From Oleoguttula mirabilis (lineage: Eukaryota; Ascomycota; Dothideomycetes; Mycosphaerellales; Teratosphaeriaceae), in NCBI GenBank assembly GCA_035135055.1, contig JAVFHQ010000027.1:1-64000 (forward strand): a stretch of 64,000 nt of DNA, given 5' to 3'. Position numbers and translations under genes: made by a program. The notes under the pieces were generated by a model. It was not told where the DNA came from. It searched no databases and saw only the letters and a list, made by a program, of their open reading frames with translations. Position 1 is the stretch's first letter. Every line of letters starts with the position of its first letter. Shown here piece by piece: positions 11,637 through 22,593 of the stretch.

Positions 11637-12861
11637 CTACGGTCCCGAGCTCGAGCCTTGCTCACCCGGAACATTGTTGCTAGACTGGCGGGACATTGTG
11701 TGCGAGGACAGTGTCGCGGGAGAGGCCATGCCCGAGCCGTGAGTCCTCATATGCCTCGCGAGGTGATCGGTGCGATAGAATCCCTTGTGCTGAGATCTGC
11801 ATCCAGCGATGTTGCAGAAGAGGTGTCGCTCCTGGGAGTGCGTCTTTACGTGCCTCTTGAGGTCTTTCTGGAACGAGAAGCCTTTGCTACAGATGCTGCA
11901 CCCATGCTTGCGTTGTCCATCATGGTAGCGCTGATGGTGAGCAAGGGCGGACGCGTTCGAGCATGAGAAGCCGCAACCAACAACAGGACCTGTGTGTGAT
12001 GAGGCGCTGGTCGCGAGGGACGACCGCCGGCTGAAGCGTCGGTCTGGTGTTGGCGTGGGTGGAGCTAGTCTTCCCGGCTGTACCCACCTTGGGAGGTCTG
12101 CATCCCATGAGCCCGGGAAATGAGTGTTCGGAGTGACAGGCTGCCAACCTTGTGACGCTGCACCCGGCGGTCTTATACCCGAAGGAGCAAACTCAGGGCT
12201 TGCGATGACTTGCTGAAGGGCCGGCGACGGCCATTGTCCGAGCGGAACGCTTACATGCGTTGGATGGGTCCATGGTTCCGACATGCCATCCACGGTAGCA
12301 GGCGTAGGGTAGGCACCTGGGGTGGTCGCTGAAAGTGGACTATCAAGCATGCCAACGTGCTGATGATAGTAGGGCTGCACGTCTTGCGTCGGCGACTGCA
12401 ACGGCGTGAAACGACTGCCGACCCGCAATCCGCGCGGTGGCGACGGGGTGAACACAGCGGCTTGCGGTCGAAGCCGTCTGGGCGAGGATGGCGGCGTGTG
12501 ATGAGCCTCATATGGCTGTTGGCGGCCGATGTGAGGAGTCACTTGGTTCGCAAGGGTTGTATACGCATCAAAGCGATGCGCTAATGGCTGCTCCATGATG
12601 CCCTCATGGAGCAGCATCTGGCTGGCAAACTCAATGGCCCGACTGGGAGACAACTACACGACACAACTGTCAGTAAAGTAGCTCGACGGATAGTATGTTC
12701 ACGGTGCATACTCCGAGATCGTGGTCAGGCAAAGTGACATTTTGGTCTGCAACGACCTGACCCTGGTCCCACGCCCAGGGTGCAATGTTGCCAAACAGCG
12801 CAGGGTCGAGGTTTGCGTAGAAGTCATCGCAAGCTGCGTGTAAGTCGGGAGAATCCATCAT
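11637..12861 (-). CDS. ZF4: C2H2 zinc-finger protein of the tandem array
   Basis: Two exons, 12861-12712 and 12653-11637 (58-nt intron, phase 0), giving 388 aa. The start is the first ATG of a Met-Met pair. The N-terminus is acidic and contains NLDPALF, a variant of the family DPRL motif. A long Pro/Ser/Thr-rich middle is followed by C-terminal fingers: a shortened first unit (CGFSCSNASALAHHQRYH, about four or five residues too short between the Cys and His pairs), then CSICSKGF...RHVKTH and CNIAGCRSQHKGF...RHMRTH. No intron is present in finger 1. It is probably a nuclear DNA-binding regulator with no known target. The splice junction is supported by frame continuity and consensus sites only. 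Confidence 0.72.
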
Positions 12862-13896
12862 TCCACCAAGGCCCCTTCCGTCAGTTCTCGGTCCCACTCG
12901 GAATAGCACTGCTTAGGTGCCAGCGAACAGACGAAGAGTGATTAGTGTCAAACCATAACAGCCGGGGTGCTATATCTGGTGTCACATGAGCTGGAAGAGC
13001 GGAAAGAGAGGAGCCTTCAGCGTGCGAAAGATGTTGACAGGATATGGGCGGAAGAGAGAAGAGCATTGTGAGTTGCTTGCCTCAACGCTGTTGTTCACAC
13101 CGGGCGGCCTCGTTTGTTGCTGAAGAGGCATGACGTTCGCTGACTACTTGGAGGTTGAGACGGTGGCGGTGCAAACAATCTGGTCGTACGCGGACGACTT
13201 GAAGGTGGTGCGGCGCCTTTGATCGCCTGCGCCCTGTCCATCATTCATGGTGGGGATCATATGGTTTCGTCACAGAACAGAGAGTTCGAAGCTCGTTCAC
13301 TCATGATCAGGTACACAAATGAACCTACGCTGACCTCAGCAATCCCGTCGATTGGGCTGGTAGGATCAAGGTACCAACTACCAAGCACCCAAGGGTTCAT
13401 ACCGGGCGCGGGGAACCCGTCTCCCCACGCGTTGTCGTGGATCTGCTGGGCTGCACTAATTCAGAAGGTGTACCGAGTAGTACCTTATCTCCGTACTATA
13501 TCAACTGAGGTCCCTGGTGGTGGTGCACAGCAGTAGTGCCACCACACTTGAGCGACGTTCAACAAGAAACGGTCGGAAGGGACGGGCACACGTGCACACA
13601 CGTGCAAGCCTAACGCTGTACCGAGAATAAACCATATTTGACAGAGCTCGAGGGGTATCGCAAACACCATAGGCGACACAAAACGCGCTTCCGTGACCAG
13701 AACGGTCGTCATCAAGCCCCCGAATGCAACAAGCTGCCACCGCCCGAACGTCTTTCGCAGCGTCGCTGTTGCAGCTGCACAGTGGTCGCCGAATGAGTGG
13801 CACAACGCTCCCAAACGCCGACTTCTGAAGTAGCCACGCTAATCTGCTGGTATCACCTCGCAATGGTAGTGCTGGACCTGTTTGCGCACGCTGTCG
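12862..13896. other. intergenic between ZF4 and ZF5
   Basis: About 1 kb. Some hydrophobic open frames on the minus strand near 13.5-13.8 kb show no family resemblance. No supported gene. Confidence 0.4.
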
Positions 13897-15189
13897 CTAT
13901 CGCATGCTGCTTCGGCCGCGGGGCATAGGTAATGGCGAGGCTGGGGACGACATGCTAAGCTGCATGAGTGTGTCGCAGTCCAGATCCATCGGGTCAAGCC
14001 TCTGCAAGCCGCATTCCAGAAGGGACGCCGAAGCATATGGACCCAGCATGTCGAGGTCAATCGAGGGAGTACTGAAGTCAGTCGCCTGATCAGGCAGACT
14101 ATGGTCAGCAGATGACCCACGGGTCCAAGGCATTGACCCTGCCACGCTTCCCGACGCTGGAGTGCTAACGCCATCGGAGTAGTTGTGGGTGGCCATGTGG
14201 CGAGTCAAATGGTCTCGCCTGCCGAAGGGTTTGCCACACATCGAGCAGTGGAACTGGGGATCGGAATGCGTAACGTTGAGCGAGTGTCGAGTGAGCTCTT
14301 TCCTGAACAAGAAGCGTTTCCCGCAGAGGTCGCACGCATGCGCTCGGAGATGATAAGGAGTATGGCACCTCTTGTGGTGATTGAGGGCTGACTTCGTATT
14401 GTATCGCTTGCTGCACACGCCATTGTCGCAAACGTGCGAGCCAGCAGCCGAACTTGTGGCCGAGCTTGCTACCGAACTGCTCCTAGACCGCGATGGTGTA
14501 GAAGATACGGAAGCGAGGTGTACTGGCGAGACTGGCGAGCTGGACACCTGCGCAAGGATCCTTGGTTGAGAGTCACTCAGCCAGTCTGCTACCGGACTCA
14601 GATGCGTTTCCACAGACGCCATCGGAGAACTGGGCGCTGTTGCGAAACATCCGTACTCACCGAGTACAGTATGTGGGCTACTGTACGCACGCCGACGCGG
14701 ATGTTGGTGGCTCTGATGCGCAAAAGTGGCACCTTGCGCGAGCGCGAAGGCAGCGTCTGGCTCATAGACTCGGATTGCAGGTGCGGACAGCGGAGATGCA
14801 CGTGTAGGAGCGGGAGTGATCGAGAGAAGCTGTGATGTCGACACCTGCAGCCATGGGCGCTTCGAGTGGTGAGGGACGAAGTCCTGGGCGTCTGGGCGTA
14901 GGGTTGACCTTCCCGACGGCGTCGACACCGATGTCGCGACTGCTCGAATTGCCTGCGGCTGTTGGAAAACGCTGCGGTCGACCATTGAATAACGGATGGA
15001 GAGCGAGCCAGACTGCCTTGGCGGTAGGTCCACCGTCTCGGGGAAGTCTCCCAGCTCGAGCAATGGCGTGCAAGGCTGCGTGACGCCCTGTGTATGCAGC
15101 CAGGTCCCGGTATGTCCAAGCTGCTCTTGCTCTTGCTGCAGTAATCTCGGATCAATGCATCCATTGTCGAAGTAATCGGTAGTGTCCAT
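13897..15189 (-). CDS. ZF5: C2H2 zinc-finger protein of the tandem array
   Basis: Single exon, 430 aa from ATG 15189. The N-terminus contains GCIDPRLLQ, the clearest copy of the family [LIV]DPRL motif. A Ser/Thr/Pro/Gln-rich middle leads to three well-formed fingers at about residues 265-345: CDNGVCSKRYNTK...HHKRCH, CDLCGKRF...RHSLNVTH and CSMCGKPF...RHMATH. The last two have the RRDHLTRH/RKELTRH helices typical of base-contacting fingers. The C-terminal tail is short and acidic-hydrophobic. Finger 1 lacks the intron found in ZF1, ZF3, ZF6 and ZF7. It is a likely nuclear transcription factor; targets are unknown. Confidence 0.8.
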   Translation of the reverse strand: MDTTDYFDNGCIDPRLLQQEQEQLGHTGTWLHTQGVTQPCTPLLELGDFPETVDLPPRQSGSLSIRYSMVDRSVFQQPQAIRAVATSVSTPSGRSTLRPDAQDFVPHHSKRPWLQVSTSQLLSITPAPTRASPLSAPAIRVYEPDAAFALAQGATFAHQSHQHPRRRAYSSPHTVLGEYGCFATAPSSPMASVETHLSPVADWLSDSQPRILAQVSSSPVSPVHLASVSSTPSRSRSSSVASSATSSAAGSHVCDNGVCSKRYNTKSALNHHKRCHTPYHLRAHACDLCGKRFLFRKELTRHSLNVTHSDPQFHCSMCGKPFGRRDHLTRHMATHNYSDGVSTPASGSVAGSMPWTRGSSADHSLPDQATDFSTPSIDLDMLGPYASASLLECGLQRLDPMDLDCDTLMQLSMSSPASPLPMPRGRSSMR

Positions 15190-16042
15190 CGCAAAGGCTT
15201 GCTGGCGCTCCACTCTACACAAGCTGCCAGTCGAGTCCAGATGGAACTAGCTGAGCGGGTAGCCGCTGGAAGCTTGCGCTGATAGGAATGCAGAGCGATG
15301 TAGCAATGTCTTTCGGTATGGTGATATCTCTGCGTTGAAGTAGAGCCGACAGTATGCTGCAAGTTTGCAACTGAACGAGTATAAGGGAATCGCGAGTGTA
15401 CTTAGCTCTTTTGTTCATGTTCGACCGCTAGTGATTGGGGACGCCCACGGCCCCCAAATGGGTGGCATGACGTCCTGGGACCTGGCGTACCGCTGCCAAT
15501 GGTTGGGAGGCGCAGTACTGCTGGAGCTACTAGTATTCCGGACAGTAACACCCATAATTAGAGGTTTGATTATGGCGTGGACAAGAAGTCGTGCTTGTGG
15601 GAGAGCACTCGAGCAGGAAGAGGGAATGTTGCTACGGAATGGAATGATCGCAAAGTCTTGGGAGAAAGATCGGCAGTTGATTAGCAAATGAAACGGTTTC
15701 GATTTGTCGCCCGAATGGGACCGATCATATTGCCTCAGGCACGACGGAGATGAGTAGGAGTGCCGCGAGCGGCGAAACGTGGTGCTGCTCAACTGCACGC
15801 CGCATATACTCAGTAGGCACGCATCGACAGGCAGAGAACAGAACGTGTCTAATGCTGCACTGCCCAACAATACGACTCGCTCGTCCCGTCTCTAGGGTGT
15901 TACCACAGCATCGCTTCGTCGAAAAGGTACGAAAAGCCACCAACGCCTTGCTCGAACGCGAAAAGACAGAAGCAGCGCGGGCACCAGTACTAAGTAGTAC
16001 GGCGAGCCCGCGGAAATTCGCTTTGCGACAAGAGTATGCCGG
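15190..16042. other. intergenic between ZF5 and ZF6
   Basis: 853 nt; no supported gene, repeat or RNA seen. Confidence 0.4.
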
Positions 16043-17403
16043 TCATCTCCAAGCCTGCGAAGAGGTGGCGGACGGCTGGGACGTCCGTCCTGCTGAGCAT
16101 GTGCTGCTGTGACGCTTCCACTGGTCCGGCCTTTTGAAGCCCTCGGTGGAATATCTGCAGTCAGGGTGTTGGCACTTGTACGGCCGCTCGTCACTGTGCC
16201 TGTCCTTGTCGTGCCGCAAAAGGTCACCAGGATAACAGAAGCTCATGTCGCACTTGGTACAGATGTGCCCGCGAACTCCGTGCACGTTACGCGTGTGGTG
16301 TCTGCGAAGAGGTTAGACACTGCCACATTCCATGACAGTAACGGACTTACGACACTGCCTCGGAAGCTGAGAATCCCGCGCCGCATTGAAGGCACCTTGT
16401 CTCGCTGGTGGCCGACATGATCTCACACTTCGAGCGACGGCTGTTTCCCATCGGCGACGACTCCCCTATGCTCCCTTGAGGCGACATGATGGTCTGTGCA
16501 TCGGGTACCCACCGCGCATCAACGTAGAGTCCAGTCCGCTCACCTGTGGCCCTCTTCTCTCGGACCCATCCGCCAACAGCGTCTTCGGCTCCTTGCCAGC
16601 CATGTTGTTGGTTTATGCTGTTGATGTTCTCCAGGGACAAGAATGAGGACGCAGGTAGGTTTGCACCTGGCGGCCGACGCGTGTCGGGTCGCAGCCTAAG
16701 TAGTTGACGAGGATCTATCCTGAGTCGCAAAGCCGCACGGCTTTGCTGTTCCCCGCTCTGGTTGAATGCGGAAGGAGCACCATATCTAGCCTGTTGTTGG
16801 GCAGGACGCGTTGAGCTGCTTTGGAGCGCTGTCTGTGTCGCTTCGGCATACGACTGCTCTCTACGGCGGCCAACAGCAATCTGAGCATTGGCCAGTTCAA
16901 GCTGATGCGGTGGCGCCATGCATGCCATTAGCGACTGCACCTGATTGTGCTCAGGTCTTGTCACCGCAAGCTGCGTCGAATTGAAAAGATTTCCCATGGA
17001 TTGCGGACAGTTGCCTAGAGGCGGGTCTCGATAGGGGCCGAGTGCGGACACGATGTGCGCACCTTCGGCATAGGAAGGCATCGGCGGGGACGGCCGTAAG
17101 TCTGGGTGGAGAGTTGGGTATGGCACTGGGTTTGCACGTGCTTGTGATGGCGACCCGTAAGCCGGACTCGACACCCTGTGGGATGAACACCATGGGGTAT
17201 AGCCGCCAACATCGTTCTGCTGTAGGTGTTGACCTTGGTGAGCTGCTCCATACTATGACTGTGAGTAATGAACCTCATGTGCGACGGACAAGGAGACTGA
17301 CCATAGTGGAGTCGCTGTAGCATGGTAACTCTTCTTGCACCTCCTCGTCACTCCACGCGCCCGCCCACGCTGCGTCTGTTCCGCGCTGCTGAAAGTCGGA
17401 CAT
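16043..17403 (-). CDS. ZF6: C2H2 zinc-finger protein of the tandem array
   Basis: Three exons, 17403-17302, 17252-16351 and 16301-16043 (introns 49 and 49 nt), closing to 420 aa. The first exon encodes a short acidic peptide beginning MSDFQQRGTDAAW; its donor is GTCAGT, which is less usual. The second exon is Gln/Pro/Ser/Arg-rich with SYAEGA, SYAEAT and LRIDPRQLLRL. Fingers at the C-terminus are CLQCGAGFSAS...HHTRNVH, CTKCDMSFCYP...RHDKDRH and CQHPDCRYSTEGF...RHSSTC; the third ends in Cys instead of His (a C2HC variant). The second intron interrupts finger 1 in phase 2, at the same point as in ZF1, ZF3 and ZF7. It is presumably a nuclear DNA-binding protein. Confidence 0.75.
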
Positions 17404-19724
17404 GTTGCAGGATGTGTAGCGATCGGGTCTGGACGACAGTGACCGGCAGTCTCGTACAGCAAGATGCGTATGGCAGATGAGTATTGTCAGCGGATTACGG
17501 GTTGCTCACGGTCAACGGAATGGCAGACCAGATTTGAAAGTGGAAGGTTTAATACTTGACTCTGCTGCTATCCTTTGACGAGCCCAACGAGATGTCACGG
17601 GAGAGCAGACGGGAGTAGTGAGCACGAAAGGACTGGTCAGCCTACTATATCTCTTCCTTTCGACTGGTTGGCGGGCGGCCTCATGGGCTTCAAGAGCGGT
17701 CCGAAAGCGATCGAGGTTTGTCTTGAGGCAGCGAGGATGTTGCTGCGCCCACTACCACGCACAACGGAGCGCATACCAGCAAAGCAGACTGTAGCACAGA
17801 ACTTCGCTCGAATACGAGCAAGAGAAGCTCAGAGCTACTCTACTACTGCACCAGCGCGGGATGTTCTCAGGTTGCTGACTGTTGAACGGCACTCAAGTCT
17901 CACAGGAGCACATCGGCAGTGGAACAGCGTGGATTGGACCGATATGGACTCGGAACGGCCAACTTACCTGCCGTATTAGGATTGTGATTTTCACATACAC
18001 ACGCTAAAACGATGGGTAGCATTGCCGCGTGCATTGTGGCGTGTCTGACCGGCAATCTTTCACAACTGCCCGCTTGCAAGTTGCACCTTGAAAGTTGACG
18101 TGTGGTCTCACCACACTTGCGGCCCATATCGGTCCTCCTTCAGACACCGAACGTCATCGAGGGCAATGGTTTGAATATTGACGTGGCATGCAGTCTCTTC
18201 CCGGACGCTCTTGGACCTGCGCCGTCAGAACTGTGTCCAGTCGGACGAGTGCTCCGCCGACTCCGCATCAGCTTCTCTTTGCTTTTCTGAGGCTTATAGA
18301 ATTGCAGCCCGCCAGGACTGCTATGTGGCAGGTCATCATGAAGAGCCACTCCAAGCTGCTTTACACCTGTCCATTAGTGCTGCTGTCGTGTTGACCCTAG
18401 TGTGGGTCATGATCCATGACCAAGGCAGCGACTGCTGGAGACAATGTTTGTGTCACCCGGACACGACAACGTGACAGGGTCCCATGGAGGCCGCGACAAA
18501 TTTGACTTCCTTGCTCGACGAACGTCAACGAACCCTGACACCGCAACGATACCAACGCTTCTTGTAGAATGCATGCATCGTGGCAGCGCAACGACATTGT
18601 GGGGTCGCAGGGCGCCTTGTGAAACGATTTCTGGGAAGCAGTAATCCTAAAAACTCATGCGTTCGATACACCAAGCGTACTTCTCCATACTGATGCCCGA
18701 CATTGCATGCGAGACAATCTGTCAGTGTTGTATAGCTTTCACATAACGGCTCTGATGATGAAGGGGGAGCAGTGAGCACCTATTGAGCCAGCAACGACCC
18801 TCGTTGCTCGTAACATGAAGTGCACTGCGAGCTCACACCCAGTGTCGTGACCGTACGCTCATGCACTTGCACCCACCCACCAAAGCAGCCACCCGGACCT
18901 AAGCGCGACACCTTCGGCCCGTCGTCACCGGACCACAGAGGGCGGGTGTTGGGCCGTTGGGCATCACTGCTCCTTCCTGTCATGCTTGAGCTTGTGCCCT
19001 GTGGGCAGCATCATTGGCAGGGCTGAGCCGCGATGCGTAGCGTCACGTACGCCATAAGCGGATCTCCCAGGGCCGGGCATTTTGCCCTAGAGAGCTTCCC
19101 TCCCCTCGAAGGCTCGACCTCACCTTCTGCTTAGGTTACCCCAAGACTTCAATGGTGGGCGTCGGAGAGCCGCAATTCGGGTGTCACTCAAGATTGGTTG
19201 GATTACGGGCTACAAAGAGAACTTACACAGCATCCATCGTGGCACAGGTCACATGCACGCTCTAGCGGTCGACGTGGCAGATGTTCGTGCCTCTTCGTAA
19301 TGGATGCGCTCGCACGAGCTTCTTCCTACGACCCATCTATACTTATACGGCACGGTCTATAGGACCGGTGCACGCGGACTACAGTTTGGTGTTCGTTAGT
19401 TCTCTGGATACTTGACCTGCAACTGTGACGTCGAAGAAGGCTCGCTAACATAGCATGTAGACGAGATCGGTCTTTGCTCAAGGTACTACACATGGGGTAT
19501 CAAAAAGCGCTCCCCAAACCACGACCAATTCCAAACGCCGAGCAGGTCTTGGCAAGGCAGCAGATGCGTGCCAAGTGCAACGAGACACGGATTGCAACCC
19601 CCTCCCAAGGGATTCCGACACCAACACTCCGCAGCATCTGTATTGCATTGCCTTTCGCCTTCCGTTCTGATGCCTTCGCGCTGCAGACACGCCCTATGCT
19701 CCCAAGGAGACAGCCTTGATGTTC
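17404..19724. other. 2.3-kb gene-poor gap between ZF6 and ZF7
   Basis: The longest gap inside the array. Short open frames occur on both strands (for example 17575-17979 plus) but none shows a family, a spliced extension or zinc-finger remnants by eye. No repeats noticed. Confidence 0.4.
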
Positions 19725-21082
19725 TTATCCTGCCATTCCGAAATCCCCAAGCGAAGTCTGGGAGGAAGCAGTGCTGGCCCGCTCCATGACCGATTCAGCG
19801 ACACCGTGTCGACTCCTTATATGTCTCGTCAAGTGATCCTCCCGGTTGAAGCCGCGGGTATGCATCATACACGTTGCATTCGGGCAATAGAAGCGCGACT
19901 TCGGGTCAACGTTATGCGTCGTAGCATGTCGGCGAACATCCTTTGGATGCAAGAAGTCTTTACCGCATTCGTCGCACACATGTGGTCGGTTGCCATGCTC
20001 AGTGTGGTTGCGCTCATGGTGTCTAAAGAGCTTGTCAGTCCGTGCTGCAAAATCGACAACAGTTCTGGCTTACCGAAGATCCTCTCGAGATTCAAAGCCA
20101 AAGCCATAACCAGGCTCGTTGCAGCGTAAGGATGCTGGGGAAGATCTAATCTCATCTGGCGTTCGTCGCGCGCTCCGCACCGAGGATGCCGGCGAGCTCG
20201 TTGCCGGTGAAGCTTGCTGTGCTATCGTTGGAAGCTGCAGGAAAGCCGTACGCAGTCTAAGCGAAGGTGGTTGCGGTGGAGGCGTAGACAATGACCGGTC
20301 TCCAGGATGGACCGTTGCTGCGTTCCAGATCTCGATAGTGTCGACTGAGGAGGAGGTGCCAAGTCGCCAATTGGGGTTCGCAATAAGCTCAGGGTCAACC
20401 AGCATGTTCGTTCTTTCCGCTTGCGATAGTGGTACTTGCACAGGAGCACTCGTCACGTTGTAGCGCACCCTCTTGGCCGTTCGCCGCTCACTTGACGGAG
20501 AATTCTGTCGCAAATGACTTGTGGCTTGATACACCTGCAAGAGCACGGCATTGCTAGATATATCAAATTCTCCCTTGGGCTGTGATGACATGATGCCCGC
20601 AACGGCTTGTGCGTATGTCTTCGGCAACCTCTGGCTGTTCCGCAAATCCCTCAGTGCTGGAAGCAATAGCGTATGTAGGCTTTCCGTCTGGTTAGCCGCA
20701 TCTGTCGCGAGATCTTGAGTACGAGACGAAGGAATGTCTCGCGGATCATGTCCTCCGGTAAGGCCTGGGAAAAGACATCCAAACGGCAATTCGTGGCTCG
20801 GCAGTGCAGTGTTCTGATCCAGACCGTAGTGAATTGGCGCTTGCTCTTGAGGCTGATACTCCGTCTGAGGGTCGGGTATGTGATTATGCGTGTCAATGTG
20901 CTCGAAGTTGGTGGGCTCGAGCTGAGTAGATACTGCAAAATCGAGACCTGAGATCTACTTCCGTGTCAGCGTGCAATTTTAGCAGGACTATGCCGTAGAT
21001 GACGAACCGGGTCTCCTCCGAACAGCTCGTGAGAGATGCCGTCGTCGAGTGGGTCAGCAGCCCATGTGCCTACGTGCTCCAT
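19725..21082 (-). CDS. ZF7: C2H2 zinc-finger protein of the tandem array
   Basis: The two downstream exons are secure: 20947-20074 and 20022-19725 (51-nt intron). A first exon from ATG 21082 (MEHVGTWAADPLDDG...) to about 21004 fits in phase with a weak GTCATC donor, giving about 416 aa; this 5' join is tentative. The middle contains TYAQAVAG and LVDPELI. Fingers: the first (CNEPGYGFGF...RHHERNH) has Tyr where the second Cys belongs; then CDECGKDF...RHATTH and CPNATCMMHTRGF...RHIRSRH. The last intron lies inside finger 1, phase 2, as in ZF1, ZF3 and ZF6. It is probably a nuclear DNA-binding regulator and the outermost member of the array. Confidence 0.72.
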
Positions 21083-22593
21083 GTCGCAGCTAGGGACATC
21101 GTTTCCGAGGCGTTGAAACCTGTTGAAAGAGTGTGACATGACAGCCGGTGAGAAAGATAGCGAGCGACCAGCAAGGAAGAACTGTAGTTGAACGAGGGGG
21201 CGCGAAGGCTGTATTCTGCGCGGAGTACGGGTGGAAAGGTCGTGGTGGAGCGGCAGGTGGTGTCCGTGAAACCTGTAACTCCAGACTCCGGAGCGATGGT
21301 GAGAGCATCCGAGCTACCATACTGACCTACAGTGCTTTGTATGCGATCAGGCTCGAGGGGCCACCCTGAGGAGTGTGACATTGAGGGCGACAGCGTCGGT
21401 GGCAGCAGCCTGAGGCGCAGCGAAGCCGCGAACTCTCGTGCATCCGTAGCGTTTTCTCGTGAGGACCCCATCTTGCGCGTTCGTATGCTTTTGGCCGGAC
21501 CGGTCAAGATCCAATATTGCCTACTGCAGGAGAGTAGAAGAAGAAGCAGATCAAAGCAGGAAGTAGTTGCATACGGGGTGAACAACAGCAGTGGGCTTTG
21601 CTGGCCAGCCTTGTGCTGCTCCTGATGCGCTGATGCGCGACTAGCGATCCAACCTCCACCCCGCGCCTTGACGATCGGGCTTGGGGCCCAGGGGAGCTCC
21701 AAACGCCGCTCTCCACCAACGCAGGTACGCAAGTGGTTTGCACGGGGTCGCCACTTGTAGGTGTTACCATCCATTTCCGCGTGAGGTTAGACGTAATTTC
21801 ATTGTTGTAATCGTCAGATGTCTCTATGGTCGCTCAAACGTCGTGTTTCGGTAGTGTCGACTTTTGAGGCTTATTTTATCCGGAGGAGGTACGACGTAAG
21901 TGGCGCTAGATGCGTACTACATGTAGCTAGCAGCTAGGAGCTTGTGCGGCTCGGCCCGCGCATGAAAGCTTCCCAAAGTGAAGTTGCCAATGCAGGAGAC
22001 TGCGCCCTCTTTCAAGCTTGACAGTGAGGTCTGAACCGTCTGATCACTCTCTTGACCAGATATGCATCAGAACAAGCGCCTACTCTCCGACCATGCTGCG
22101 CCTCTACCATCGGTCGCTTAGCTGCTTGAGCCGCAAAGAAGAAGAAGCCTCCCTGTTGCGCCTCCGCCTAGGTCAAGACACTCAAGACCGCAGAGCCTCA
22201 CCATAGACCAACTTCTGCAGACTTGTCGCGCAGACAGATGCGACGCTGCTTGCTGGAGCGTCAGCTTACAAGTGTTCGACGCGCGCTAACAGGTCCACAT
22301 CGACGCTCTTAGTACTGTAGAGTAGCCGTCAAGCAAAAGCCATGCCAAGTAGTTTGGAACCTTGAGGCTTCACTCTGCATGCACCACACCATTGCACACT
22401 CACTCCTCACTCTGCCTCAAGCGCTTCTAAGGGTCCTCGTGGCGTCTTTGGCAACATTACTCACTTGATTCTTCAGAAACATACGATGCAAACTTCTCGC
22501 CTCACTAGATTGATACTACACAACGAGTTCAGTACCTCATGACTTCTACGTTCCGATTTTACCTAGCTGCTGAATCAAGGATTGAGTAGCGAA
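21083..22593. other. 1.5-kb region between ZF7 and the GT8 relic
   Basis: A 234-codon frame without family resemblance runs on the minus strand (21070-21774) and overlaps the proposed ZF7 start. I do not support it as a gene. It may be 5' UTR or promoter of ZF7. Confidence 0.35.

Noticed and set aside
13485..13863. hydrophobic minus-strand frames between ZF4 and ZF5
   Set aside because: Looked like membrane segments at first, but two overlapping frames show the same bias and neither has a start context or family match.
17575..17979. 134-codon plus-strand frame in the ZF6-ZF7 gap
   Set aside because: Begins without an ATG, no recognisable domain, no support for splicing.
21070..21774. 234-codon open frame on the minus strand
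   Set aside because: No family resemblance, no consensus splice structure, and it overlaps the proposed ZF7 first exon in another frame.
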